Counted from the stretch's first letter, positions 1 to 8,567 are shown. The stretch is DNA of 64,000 nucleotides from Ruminococcus sp. (GCA_017519415.1 JAFWSI010000007.1:1-64000), one strand, 5' to 3'. The notes: generated by a model not told the origin, from the sequence alone. Program-made: numbers and translations.

Positions 1-711
1 GCTAAGCTCAAAATAGCAAAGCTTAAGTTTATAAGGGATTGGTTTGTGCATAATGATTTTGCAGATTTTGGCAGACCAATAGAGAACTTTTTCTTATCTC
101 AGCTTATCCCGGAAGGATTTGAAGAAGATAAAAAGGTTCAGCAGAAGGTCGTTGACTATTTTTCATCATTTGATCCGTCCATAATTGGTTTTAACGTTGA
201 AGTTATCAAGTCTGAAGTCGATGATGCAGATAAGCAGTTCAGAATCGACGCAGTTCACAAAATGATAGATTCCGATCAGACCACATCTATCCCCCTTCAG
301 CATGAATCGGCAGGAACTCTTAAAATGTTTGCGTTATATCCCATGTTACAGGATGTGCTGTCAACGGGTGGAGTTTTCTTTATTGACGAGCTTAATGCCA
401 GACTTCATCCCCTTCTTGTAAGAGCATTTGTTATTACGTTCCTTGATCCTGAGATCAATACTAATCACGCTCAGTTGATTTTTACATCTCATGATTCTTG
501 GCAGCTTAACGGCAACATCCTCAGAAGAGATGAGATTTGGTTTACAGAAAAGGATTCAAACGGAATATCATATCTTTTCTCATTAGCTGATTTTGTAGAT
601 GAAGACGGCGTTAAGATTCGCAAGGATGAGAATTACGAGAAGAACTATCTGTTGGGCAAGTACGGAGCAATACCGACTCTGAAGCATTTTGATATGTTCA
701 AGGGGGAATAA
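1..711 (+). CDS. RloA/AbiLi-type AAA ATPase, 3' part only
   Basis: The open frame runs from the first base of the window with no stop, so the start lies upstream; the GTG at 46 is probably internal. What remains is 236 residues, the C-terminal half of an ABC/SMC-like ATPase of about 400. Visible motifs are the ESAGT signature-like stretch, Walker B FFIDELNARLHPLL and the H-loop TSHD, then a RRDEIWFTEKD block and a KNYLLGKYGAIP tail typical of RloA/AbiLi proteins. These pair with RloB (AbiLii) in abortive-infection modules, and rloB follows 3 bases after the stop. In the known family the ATPase is thought to sense phage and license the partner's TOPRIM-like nuclease; that role is inferred here. 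The missing N-terminus would hold Walker A. Confidence 0.88.
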   Translation, partial: AKLKIAKLKFIRDWFVHNDFADFGRPIENFFLSQLIPEGFEEDKKVQQKVVDYFSSFDPSIIGFNVEVIKSEVDDADKQFRIDAVHKMIDSDQTTSIPLQHESAGTLKMFALYPMLQDVLSTGGVFFIDELNARLHPLLVRAFVITFLDPEINTNHAQLIFTSHDSWQLNGNILRRDEIWFTEKDSNGISYLFSLADFVDEDGVKIRKDENYEKNYLLGKYGAIPTLKHFDMFKGE

Positions 712-714
712 GGT

Positions 715-1365
715 ATGGCTCATGTTGAAAGAAACGGAAAGCGGAAAACTCGTGATCAGCTTGCCAAAAGAAGAGTTCCCGAATTAGGCTACTACTTCAT
801 AGTTACTGATACGGAAGAAACTGAACAGAACTATATGTATGGGCTAAGAGATTCTATTCCGAAAGAATTACAAGGCAAGTTGGTGATTAAGGTCATTAAA
901 ACCAAATCTAATAATCTTGTAGATGAAGCCAGAAATCTTGCGTCCATAAATCCACAATATGGTGAGATATGGATAATCTTCGATCGTGACAAGGTCAAGA
1001 ACTTTGATGAGATAATCCGTCAAGCAGAGGATAAAGGCATAAACGTCGGCTGGACTAATCCATGTATCGAGGAGTGGTTCAACGCTTATTTCGGCGCTAT
1101 GCCTACATATCAGGACTCTGTTGCTTGTTGCAACGGCTTTGCACAGGCCTTCAAAAGAGTTACTGGTCAGAAATATGCTAAGTCGGATAAGGATATCTAT
1201 GAAAAACTTAATCGCTACGGTGACGAAGGACAGGCAGTAAAACTCGCTCAACAGAAGTACAATGAGCACATAGCAATCGGTAAGGACAAGCCGTCAGAAA
1301 TGTGTCCTTGTACTACTGTGCATTGTTTGGTGGGAGAGATAAAATCGAAGATATCAAGGAGATGA
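715..1365 (+). CDS. rloB: RloB-like TOPRIM-related protein (AbiLii family)
   Basis: A 216-residue protein with the RloB family pattern. It has a basic N-terminus (ERNGKRKTRDQLAKRR), a strand with acidic turn (YFIVTDTEETEQNY), the DxD-containing strand IWIIFDRDKV, the family motif TNPCIEEWFNAYF, and a KSDKDIYEKL segment near residue 160. The acidic residues resemble the metal-binding core of OLD/TOPRIM nucleases. It starts 3 bases after the ATPase stop, so the two are translationally linked, as in AbiL and RloAB systems. The probable role is the nuclease effector of an abortive-infection pair. Nuclease activity is inferred from family, not visible as such. Confidence 0.87.
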   Translation: MAHVERNGKRKTRDQLAKRRVPELGYYFIVTDTEETEQNYMYGLRDSIPKELQGKLVIKVIKTKSNNLVDEARNLASINPQYGEIWIIFDRDKVKNFDEIIRQAEDKGINVGWTNPCIEEWFNAYFGAMPTYQDSVACCNGFAQAFKRVTGQKYAKSDKDIYEKLNRYGDEGQAVKLAQQKYNEHIAIGKDKPSEMCPCTTVHCLVGEIKSKISRR

Positions 1366-1371
1366 TATTGC

Positions 1372-1557
1372 ATGAACGAAGTTGAAAAACATATGCAGCA
1401 TGACATGATAAAAGACATGATGAAACAAGCGATAGACAATAATCCCCTTCTGAACCCAATTCAGAAAGAACAGCAAAAAGCACGTGTAGATGCCTGTGCC
1501 GCTCAGGCTGACAGAATTGAGAATATGTTATCGATGATCAAATACTTAGGTTTATGA
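1372..1557 (+). CDS. Small helical protein of unknown function
   Basis: A 61-residue acidic/amphipathic protein rich in Met, Gln, Lys and Asp with no membrane segment; it looks fully helical. The start is 6 bases after the RloB stop and an AAGGAG-type site sits inside the end of rloB, so it reads as a real operon member rather than chance. The HAD gene follows 22 bases later. I recognise no family. Possible roles are a regulator or partner of the RloAB pair, or a decayed remnant. Confidence 0.55.
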   Translation: MNEVEKHMQHDMIKDMMKQAIDNNPLLNPIQKEQQKARVDACAAQADRIENMLSMIKYLGL

Positions 1558-1579
1558 ACCAGAGAGAAAGGGGTAACTT

Positions 1580-2617
1580 ATGGTAAATGATAACACTGCC
1601 AATGCTCAGGAAGCAAAAGAGAAGGAAATCGAAGCAATCAAGAGCCGAAAGCCACGTATGGCTATTTGTTATGACTTTGATAAGACCCTCTCTCCAGATG
1701 ATATGCAGACATTCACGCTTATTCCTTCTTTTGAAATAGATGCAGCGAGATTTTGGGAAGAGTCTAATAAGCTGGCCAAAGAGAATCTCATGGAAACAAA
1801 TCTTGCGTGGATGTATCAGCTGCTTCATTATTCAAAGTTTAAGAGAAAGTCAATCCGCAAAGAATATTTCCGAGAAATAGGAAAGGATGTTGCCTTATAC
1901 AAAGGTGTAGAAGACTGGTTTGACAGAATGGATAAGTACGCAGAGAAACAAGGAATCATTCTTGAGCACTATATTATATCTTCGGGTCTAAAAGAAATCA
2001 TTGAGGGAAGCAGGATAGCAGATAAATTCAAGCGAATTTATGCTTCATCATACTATTATACTCCAGATGGTGTTGCTGAATGGCCTGCCCAAGCTGTTAA
2101 CTATACAAATAAAACCCAATTCATTTTCAGAATAGCCAAGGGAATATTTGAAGAATATGATGACAGAGTTAATGATTCCATGCCAGAAAATAAGCTTTAC
2201 ATACCATATGAAAACATTGTTTACATAGGTGACAGTGCAACAGATATTCCTTGTATGCGCCTTGTGAAAAGCAAAGGCGGATATTCCATCGGTGTTTTTG
2301 ACCCTGAGAAAGACATACGTCAAAAAGTTTATCAGCTTTTCAACGATGGGAGAATCAACTATTTCGCGCCTGCTGATTATTCCTCTCGAAGTGAACTAAC
2401 CAAATATGTCAAGCAGATAATTGATTCTGTTGCTGCAAAAGAAAAGATGAAAACTGAGCAGATGATATTAAATGTTGATGCGGCTCTTTTCAACTCTATG
2501 AAAGCGCTTGAGCAAATGTATGCTTTAACAAAACAACAAGCGCCTAAAAAGATGAAAAAAGATATGGAAGAAACTATCAGAGAGATGAAGGCGTTTATTC
2601 CTGGGAATATAGAATAA
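1580..2617 (+). CDS. HAD-superfamily phosphatase in defence operon
   Basis: A 345-residue haloacid-dehalogenase-type hydrolase. Motif I is CYDFDKTLSPDD (nucleophile Asp and general-acid Asp, residues about 31-42), motif II is YIISSG, and motif IV is VYIGDSATDIPCM. A helical cap domain lies between motifs I and II, and a charged helical tail of about 60 residues follows the core. The start has AGAAAGGGG upstream. It is the last gene of the unit RloA-RloB-61aa-HAD, all on one strand with gaps of 3, 6 and 22 bases. The substrate is unknown: HAD enzymes act on phosphosugars, nucleotides or phosphoproteins. A defence role is inferred only from position. Confidence 0.82.
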   Translation: MVNDNTANAQEAKEKEIEAIKSRKPRMAICYDFDKTLSPDDMQTFTLIPSFEIDAARFWEESNKLAKENLMETNLAWMYQLLHYSKFKRKSIRKEYFREIGKDVALYKGVEDWFDRMDKYAEKQGIILEHYIISSGLKEIIEGSRIADKFKRIYASSYYYTPDGVAEWPAQAVNYTNKTQFIFRIAKGIFEEYDDRVNDSMPENKLYIPYENIVYIGDSATDIPCMRLVKSKGGYSIGVFDPEKDIRQKVYQLFNDGRINYFAPADYSSRSELTKYVKQIIDSVAAKEKMKTEQMILNVDAALFNSMKALEQMYALTKQQAPKKMKKDMEETIREMKAFIPGNIE

Positions 2618-2692
2618 AAGCATCGCAATTATAATTGATAGTGTCCGGTTGATATCTTTTATCAAACACTGAATAAAAAGAAGGGAGTATTT
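2618..2692 (+). promoter_or_regulatory. Gap between HAD gene and CBASS operon
   Basis: Seventy-five bases separate the upstream unit from cap4. They hold TTGATA at 2635 and TTTATC at 2658 with 17 bases between, a weak sigma-A-like pair, and an imperfect inverted repeat (AGTGT..GTTGAT / ATCAAACACT). An AGAAGGGAG ribosome binding site precedes the ATG at 2693. This is the best candidate for a separate CBASS promoter. Confidence 0.35.
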
Positions 2693-4096
2693 ATGGGCGG
2701 AAAAGACGGATCCAGAGGATATCTATATCAGACATTTGCTTCAATATTTCAAGCGTTGTGCCAAGATAATTGGGATAAGATATATGTTGAGTATAATTCC
2801 GATAACGACAAGGTTGACATAGCTTTGGAAAGCAATGGAAGTGTCATTAAAAGCATTCAGGTTAAATCAAATGTTAACTCTTTTGATCGCTGTGATATAA
2901 TTAATTGGGCAAATGATTTGATTAAGGACGACATAGGTGCAGCTGAATGCGAGGTATTCTTAATTGGACAATTAGGAAAAAAGGCGATTGAATTCAAAAA
3001 TGCCCTCATTGCTTTACAATATAATAATAATGATAAGACAAAGTTAGGAAAAGGACATAAAGAAGCATTGTCTACATTCGACACCTCTCTCATAAAAGAC
3101 AAGACTCTCAGGATAATTAATTATCCTTTTGACTTAAATATCCTAACTGATCTATTAATATCATCTTTATTGAAGTATCTTTCGACAAAAGGATTTGCTT
3201 TGATGTATGATCAGCTAAATCTAATTGTGAACGCAATAGTAGCAGAAAATTTTATTTCTTCTTTAAATAATTCTGGTATAGAGAAATCAATATTTGATTC
3301 TCAAATTGAAGAATATGTATTGATGTTGAAGAATAGATGTTTTGGCTTCAAGGCAATAGGAATCGTTAGTTTTGAACGTGGAACTGATTATTTATCAGGA
3401 ACTACAGAAACGATTCTTTCATTCAAAGACAAATTCGATGGCAGGAAGCTCAAATCAGAATATGATTGGGACAGAGACATTTATTCAGAATTAGATAGCT
3501 TTTTGAAGATTAATACCGATGTAAATTATAATTATCAACTTATAATAGAAGCGCCGTTATCAATTGCGTTCGTTGCTGGCAGAATACTCGATCCTAAATC
3601 CAGAATTTCTGCCTTTCCAAGTAATCCTGATCCATCGAAAAAGTTAGAGCTATGGGATACAGAAGATTCGTGCGATGCTTCATTCACAGACTTTGATGTC
3701 AGGGATGAACGTATTGATATAAACGAATCTGATACCTGCCTTATCATAAGCGTCACTCGTGATATAAAAGATAATGTAATCGAATACATTTCGGAGAGTG
3801 GGCTTAAAATAAGGAGAATGATCACACTGACAATTGGTGGAAAAGGTCCTTCCTTCGACTCTATACAAAATGCCAACCATGCGATAAATCTTGTTCAGCA
3901 GGTTGTTTCATCTCTTGCTCAACGAACTACCGCAGAAAGAAGGGCAAATATTCATATATTCGCTTCAGCCCCTAACGCTTTTATGTTCTTTCTTGGTCAG
4001 AGATCTCGAGGATTTGGCAATTGTATTTTATATGAGTTTGATTTAGAAGCTAAAGATACTGGAACATATTCAACTTCGTTTAAAAATTTACCGTAA
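2693..4096 (+). CDS. cap4: CBASS effector Cap4 (DUF4297-type nuclease plus SAVED)
   Basis: A 467-residue two-domain effector. The N-terminus has the GYLYQTFASIFQ helix and a PD-(D/E)xK-like core: VEYNSDNDKVDIAL followed by SIQVKSN (about Asp42, Gln56, Lys58), as in Cap4 dsDNA endonucleases. The C-terminal 200 residues match a SAVED domain: CLIISVTRDI, a region with NANHAINLV, then NIHIFASAPNAFMFFLGQ and a final LYEFDLE strand. SAVED domains bind cyclic oligonucleotides, and binding activates the nuclease to degrade DNA in the infected cell. The gene encoding the likely cyclase starts 14 bases downstream. It could also be called a SAVED-domain protein; the nuclease half is less conserved but its QVK motif is clear. 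Confidence 0.87.
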   Translation: MGGKDGSRGYLYQTFASIFQALCQDNWDKIYVEYNSDNDKVDIALESNGSVIKSIQVKSNVNSFDRCDIINWANDLIKDDIGAAECEVFLIGQLGKKAIEFKNALIALQYNNNDKTKLGKGHKEALSTFDTSLIKDKTLRIINYPFDLNILTDLLISSLLKYLSTKGFALMYDQLNLIVNAIVAENFISSLNNSGIEKSIFDSQIEEYVLMLKNRCFGFKAIGIVSFERGTDYLSGTTETILSFKDKFDGRKLKSEYDWDRDIYSELDSFLKINTDVNYNYQLIIEAPLSIAFVAGRILDPKSRISAFPSNPDPSKKLELWDTEDSCDASFTDFDVRDERIDINESDTCLIISVTRDIKDNVIEYISESGLKIRRMITLTIGGKGPSFDSIQNANHAINLVQQVVSSLAQRTTAERRANIHIFASAPNAFMFFLGQRSRGFGNCILYEFDLEAKDTGTYSTSFKNLP

Positions 4097-4110
4097 AGGA
4101 GACGATAATT

Positions 4111-5163
4111 ATGGCAACTGCGCCTACATATTTTTCTGATTTTTTATCAGCTATCCGTCTATCAGACAACCAGGTCAGCGATTTGAAAACAGGACATACT
4201 ACTTTAAGAAAAAGACTGCTGGCAGATGAAGATTTATCGCCAATAATAGTAAGCACATTTCTGCAAGGAAGCTATCGAAGATCAACCGCAGTAAAGCCAA
4301 AGAATGGCAATAAGTCCGATGTGGATATAATTGTTGTCACAAATCTTGATTCTGAAATTACAACGCCAGAAGAGGCATTGGATAAGTTTATACCTTTTTT
4401 GGAGAAGCATTATGCAGGAAAGTATCGTAAGCAAGGTCGTTCACTTGGAATAAGTTTAAGCTATGTTGATCTTGATATAGTACCTACCTCGGCTCCGAGT
4501 GAAACAGTTCAAGAAGAACTGAGTTCTGAAGAGCTGATATCTGAGTCCACGATTGAAGAAAACTTTACGTTTTTTAGCAGTTCAGAAGATAGCAGTTGGA
4601 AAGACGAGCCACTATTAATCCCTGACCGTGAAGCCGATGAATGGGATAAAACTCACCCTCTCGAACAAATCAGATGGACTGTTGAAAAAAACAAGAGATG
4701 TAATGGTCATTATATAAATGTCGTAAAAGCGTTGAAATGGTGGAAAAAGGTTATGTGTCCTGACATGAAACACCCCAAGAGTTATCCATTAGAACACTTC
4801 ATTGGAGATTGTTGTCCGGATGGAATAGTAAGCATAGCAGAGGGTGTTGTATTAACGCTTGAAAAGATTGTAAACTATTATCCGACAAAACCGTTCCTTT
4901 CAGATCGAGGAGTTCCTGAGCATGATGTTTTTGGTAGATTGTCAGACGATGATTATAACGATTTTTATGTATCTGTATGTGATGCTGCTAAAAAAGCAAG
5001 AGAAGCATATGATTGTGAAGATCTACACGAAAGCGTTTCAAAATGGAAAAATCTATTTGGTTCGATGTTTCATGAGCCTCTGACTAAAGAGAATAATTCC
5101 ATGAATGGCTTTAGTAAGCGTACAGAAAGAACAACGGAAATTCCAAGAGGGCGATTTGCATAA
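4111..5163 (+). CDS. cdnD: CBASS CD-NTase, probably clade D
   Basis: A 350-residue cGAS/DncV-like nucleotidyltransferase. The active-site pattern is complete: LQGSYRR (Gly53-Ser54), KSDVDIIVV (Asp70, Asp72) and YVDLDIVP (third acidic residue Asp122). Such enzymes make cyclic di- or trinucleotides when phage is sensed. Clade D is inferred from pairing with Cap4; the product cannot be read from sequence. The C-terminus ends RGRFA, and in type II CBASS the Cap2 enzyme attaches the cyclase C-terminus to targets, so this end is functionally important. Its TAA is followed directly by the cap2 ATG. A good AAGGAG site precedes the ATG. Confidence 0.93.
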   Translation: MATAPTYFSDFLSAIRLSDNQVSDLKTGHTTLRKRLLADEDLSPIIVSTFLQGSYRRSTAVKPKNGNKSDVDIIVVTNLDSEITTPEEALDKFIPFLEKHYAGKYRKQGRSLGISLSYVDLDIVPTSAPSETVQEELSSEELISESTIEENFTFFSSSEDSSWKDEPLLIPDREADEWDKTHPLEQIRWTVEKNKRCNGHYINVVKALKWWKKVMCPDMKHPKSYPLEHFIGDCCPDGIVSIAEGVVLTLEKIVNYYPTKPFLSDRGVPEHDVFGRLSDDDYNDFYVSVCDAAKKAREAYDCEDLHESVSKWKNLFGSMFHEPLTKENNSMNGFSKRTERTTEIPRGRFA

Positions 5164-6993
5164 ATGAATGAAGATGAAGTGATCCAGCGGCTAAAATTAG
5201 CTCGAAGAGAACTTGATAGCTTGTTCCCTGCGGTACAAATGTTAGATGACTGGAAATATGATAATTCAAATAAACTGTGGTATTATCATATATCAATTTC
5301 GGTTGAAACAGAAAATAGGTATTTTCCAATCACATCTCAATGGTATGTTGTGGTCGAACCCACATATCCTCAAGGTAAAGTTAAAATATTTCCTGATATT
5401 GATAACAGTATCACAACAACGTTATACCATCAGGCAAACAATTATTTCATTAGTAAGAATGGATTGTGGAGAAGTGGCTCATTATGCGTTGATGTCAATA
5501 CCCTCTCTTCCCATAACCCAGAGCCATTTTCTGTTGAAGGCAGAATGCTTTTTCATGTACAAAGAGCCATTGAATGGTTGAAATTGGCTGCTAATGATAG
5601 TTTAGTTAATCGCAATGAATTATTTGAACTTCCTGAATTTAACGATAAAAACTTCCTCAATTGTCAATTTGCTTTTTCTGAGGATACAGTTACTTTTATG
5701 CAATGGGAGGATACTGATTGTAGGTATGGTATGGTTGATATTGATTGTTATAAATCAAAACCAACTGTCTTTTACCCAAAAACATTTTATTCATTAGACA
5801 ATAAGCCTGTCCATTACTCGCATTGGGGAACAGCATTAGAAAAACAGAATTCTGATAGAATCATTAAATCCCCATGGGTGTTATTAAAAAGTGTTCCTGT
5901 TCTATATGATTGGCAAGTCCCTGAAACATTGGAAGAACTACAGAAAGTTTGCAAATCTCAGGGCTGTGACATTAAAGCTATACTAAAGGAAGGCTCCAGA
6001 TATTTGCGTGATGGTATGCCTCATTTATTCTTATTGGGATTTCCAATACCAAAATACTGGTTTCAAGAAAATGAGATTATTTATTGGAAAGCATTTCTTC
6101 TGCCAACATTATCGTACGGTCATCAAATCCCCAAAGGTTTCAGAAAAAATGAAAAGGGTTACTGGCACAGAGATGTTACTGAGGTTTTAAAAACTAATCG
6201 ACGAATAGATTGGATCTTATCTGAAAATTGGAGTCAAGAAGAAATCTCTCAACGAGGTAAAATGTCCAAAGCAATGCTAAGAAAAAGAATCCTTTTGATC
6301 GGAGCTGGTTGTATCGGTGCATCTATGGCTGAAATACTGGTCAGATCTGGAATATACAATCTTTCAATAGCTGACAGTGATATATTCAAAGTTGGGAACT
6401 TATCAAGGCATACACTTAATCTTAATTCTATAGGAAGTGACAAATGCACTTCTCTTTGCTCACACTTAAATACAATAACACCTCATGCTGAGATTAAACC
6501 AATTACCAATCAGCTATTGTTGAATTTTGAAAATTCTGCACTACATACAAATATAGACATAGAGAGCTTTGATATAATTATTGATTGTACAGGGGAAGAC
6601 AGTGTTTTGAACACGCTCTGTAGCATTGAATTGAAACGTCCTCATTGTTTAATCTCGGTATCTGTTGGTTTTGGTGCAAAAAAGCTGTACATCAATATGC
6701 AGAACAATACAAATTATAGTTTTGACGAGTTCTATAAGTTTATCTCACCATATACTGAAGCTGATTTAAAAGAAATAGACGAAAATAGTTTACCCAGAGA
6801 TGGGATAGGATGCTGGCATCCTACATTTCCTGCTCGAAGTGATGATGTATGGATGGCAGCTTCTATTGCTGTGAAGAATATCGAAAAATATATTAGCAAG
6901 GAAGAAACAAAACAAGTATCTTTGATATACAAGCAGCAAGAAAATGATTATTATGAAGATTATTCATTAATTGACAAATGTGAGAGTGATTGA
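5164..6993 (+). CDS. cap2: CBASS Cap2, E2-E1 fusion conjugating enzyme
   Basis: A 609-residue fusion matching type II CBASS Cap2. The E2-like part (about 1-170) carries the catalytic Cys108 in GSLCVD, then a long helix ERAIEWLK-like segment. A linker leads to a ThiF/E1 adenylation domain from about 370: nucleotide loop LLIGAGCIGASMAEIL (377-392), acidic Asp404, Arg415, and the E1 catalytic Cys550 in GIGCWHP. In this family the enzyme transfers the CD-NTase C-terminus through thioesters to a target, which primes the cyclase. It starts at the base after the cdnD stop, and cap3 begins 1 base after its own stop. All catalytic residues are present, so it should be active. Confidence 0.93.
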   Translation: MNEDEVIQRLKLARRELDSLFPAVQMLDDWKYDNSNKLWYYHISISVETENRYFPITSQWYVVVEPTYPQGKVKIFPDIDNSITTTLYHQANNYFISKNGLWRSGSLCVDVNTLSSHNPEPFSVEGRMLFHVQRAIEWLKLAANDSLVNRNELFELPEFNDKNFLNCQFAFSEDTVTFMQWEDTDCRYGMVDIDCYKSKPTVFYPKTFYSLDNKPVHYSHWGTALEKQNSDRIIKSPWVLLKSVPVLYDWQVPETLEELQKVCKSQGCDIKAILKEGSRYLRDGMPHLFLLGFPIPKYWFQENEIIYWKAFLLPTLSYGHQIPKGFRKNEKGYWHRDVTEVLKTNRRIDWILSENWSQEEISQRGKMSKAMLRKRILLIGAGCIGASMAEILVRSGIYNLSIADSDIFKVGNLSRHTLNLNSIGSDKCTSLCSHLNTITPHAEIKPITNQLLLNFENSALHTNIDIESFDIIIDCTGEDSVLNTLCSIELKRPHCLISVSVGFGAKKLYINMQNNTNYSFDEFYKFISPYTEADLKEIDENSLPRDGIGCWHPTFPARSDDVWMAASIAVKNIEKYISKEETKQVSLIYKQQENDYYEDYSLIDKCESD

Positions 6994-6994
6994 A

Positions 6995-7465
6995 TTGGTG
7001 TTTTATAATTCTGATACAAATTTAAAGATAGTGGTTCCTCTTGAACAGCTTAGTCTTCTGCATAAGTTATGTGAAGAATCAAATCCATATGAAACAGGAG
7101 GTATAATAATTGGTAGATACTCAGATGACGGATCAGTTGCATTTGTTTCTGAGATGACAAATTCTCCTAATGATTCGATCAAGAAAACTACAGCATTCAA
7201 AAGAGGTATTGCTGAATTGCAAAAGAAGCTGGATATGCTATGGGACAAGAGCTATTATTATATAGGAGAATGGCATTATCATCCAAATTCATCATCATTC
7301 CCCAGTGAGTATGATATAAAACAAAAGATTTCATTATCCCAGAGCAAAAGTCTTAAGTGCCCTGAGCCAATACTTATAATTATCGGAGGAAATAAAGAAT
7401 ATTGGACTTATAGTGTTAGTGTAATTATGAAAGATTGCGTTTTCCAGTTCTGTAGCGTCGAATAA
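6995..7465 (+). CDS. cap3: CBASS Cap3, JAMM isopeptidase
   Basis: A JAB/JAMM metallopeptidase of 156 residues from this start. The zinc site is complete: Glu in YETGGIIIG (about 33), then GEWHYHPNSSSFPSEYD, which fits HxHPx5PSx2D (His94, His96, Asp107). Family members cut the CD-NTase off conjugates made by Cap2 and so reset the system. The TTG at 6995, one base after the cap2 stop, was chosen because homologues begin near LVFYNSD; an in-frame TTG at 6971 and a GTG at 6998 are alternatives. It is the last gene of the operon. Confidence 0.92.
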   Translation: MVFYNSDTNLKIVVPLEQLSLLHKLCEESNPYETGGIIIGRYSDDGSVAFVSEMTNSPNDSIKKTTAFKRGIAELQKKLDMLWDKSYYYIGEWHYHPNSSSFPSEYDIKQKISLSQSKSLKCPEPILIIIGGNKEYWTYSVSVIMKDCVFQFCSVE

Positions 7466-7947
7466 ACCAAGTATCTTTCCGCTTCAACGCACGATAAATC
7501 CAACAGCATTTTATGGGAATATTAGAATTAAAACAATTATTTAAGCCTTTTTGCCTGATATAAGTGCCCAGTAGAATACTATCAAAGATAAGCGATAATA
7601 AGGACTCTATAGATTTACAAGAAAATTAAATATAGCATTGGGCGACGCAAAGGCTTTCAAAACAAAGAACGGAAACTCGCTGAAGTCCAGCCTATTATAC
7701 GCCAAAAGCTGCTATATACAATCATGTACATAACAGCTTTTTTCTTAGGCAAATGACAATATTTAAGATAGCCGTTAAGCCTGTTTTTCTTGTATATTCC
7801 TGCGCTAACGGCAGTATGTAAAAGCACTGCCAGTCCAGAGAGGACACGCGTCTATATTACGCGCTTTTATACCAGATAGGTGTATTTATTTCCCGTCAGG
7901 CTGCTATCGCAGATAAGAGGTAAGTTCGACTCGTTAATCCCTCAACA
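7466..7947. other. Gene-free AT-rich stretch after CBASS
   Basis: I see no open frame with coding character here. It contains one terminator-like hairpin near 7704 and ends directly at the recombinase fragment. It is probably eroded DNA from the mobile element that carried the island. Confidence 0.5.
7704..7743 (+). terminator. Imperfect hairpin with T-run
   Basis: AAAAGCTG and CAGCTTTTTT form the outer stem, with TATACA / TGTACA pairing imperfectly inside. The T-run on the + side suits an intrinsic terminator, about 240 bases after cap3. Confidence 0.5.
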
Positions 7948-8287
7948 AATATGTGGACCAACAAGCTGATATGCTCCTGCGGCTCGGGTTTCAGACATGA
8001 CCTGTGGGGCAAGAACAAGGCGGGAGTTCCGAGCTGGGGATACCGCTGCTACAACAAGCTCAATCACGGCAGTGCAAAGGTCCGCAGAGAAGCAGGACTT
8101 GACACCACTGACTTCTGTGAGATGAAAATGCTTCCGCAGTGGCGGCTTGATCTCATTGCCGAGCATATCTTCGAGGATACATTCGTAAACAAGCGAGCGG
8201 TATTTGCAAAAGCACTTGAACTTGTGAAGAAATATTATCGCCCCGACAATACATCACCCGAGATACAAAAGAGCGACACCGAGATAA
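7948..8287 (+). pseudogene. Serine recombinase, C-terminal fragment
   Basis: The frame reads WTNKLICSCGSGFR, then GYRCYNKLNHGSAKVRR and CEMKMLPQWRLDLIAEHIF, the recombinase zinc-ribbon and following helix of large serine recombinases. The catalytic N-terminal domain and the coiled-coil end are both missing. Homology stops near 8287 at KSDTEIK; the frame then continues antisense through the flavodoxin remnant until 8412, which is chance. This is the relic of an integrase and marks the edge of a former mobile element next to the defence island. Confidence 0.75.
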
Positions 8288-8490
8288 AATCAACAGGCGT
8301 AACGTATGCATCGAGCATTCCTTGTTCATCTTCGGTGCGTTCTTTAAGCATTTTCATAAGATTCTTATCCCCGGAAGTCAACTTACTGAAATCAAAGCCG
8401 CCTCTGAGATAGAAATGACCAATGCTTTTCTGTTGCTCGGCAGTCAGCACTTTATCCCAGAGCGGTTGCAGCTTGTGCTCTCTGCCAGGA
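8286..8490 (-). pseudogene. Flavodoxin-domain protein, C-terminal fragment
   Basis: On the - strand the frame reads LQPLWDKVLTAEQQ, then FYLRGGFDFSKLTSGDKNLM and GMLDAYVTPVDF, which resembles the C-terminal half of flavodoxin-domain proteins of Clostridia. No N-terminal FMN-binding half is found to the right, and the end abuts the recombinase fragment in inverted orientation. The frame opens at 8555 but the bases before about 8490 do not look homologous. A gene broken on both sides at a recombination scar is the simplest reading. Confidence 0.6.
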
Positions 8491-8567
8491 TTTGATCCTA
8501 TCCGATCACAGGGATCAGCTCCCTGATATGCGTATCTGCAAGGACAATATATCACAAAAAACGCAAA

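Noticed and set aside
8288-8412. Tail of the recombinase frame
   Set aside because: It is antisense to the flavodoxin remnant and shows no recombinase similarity.
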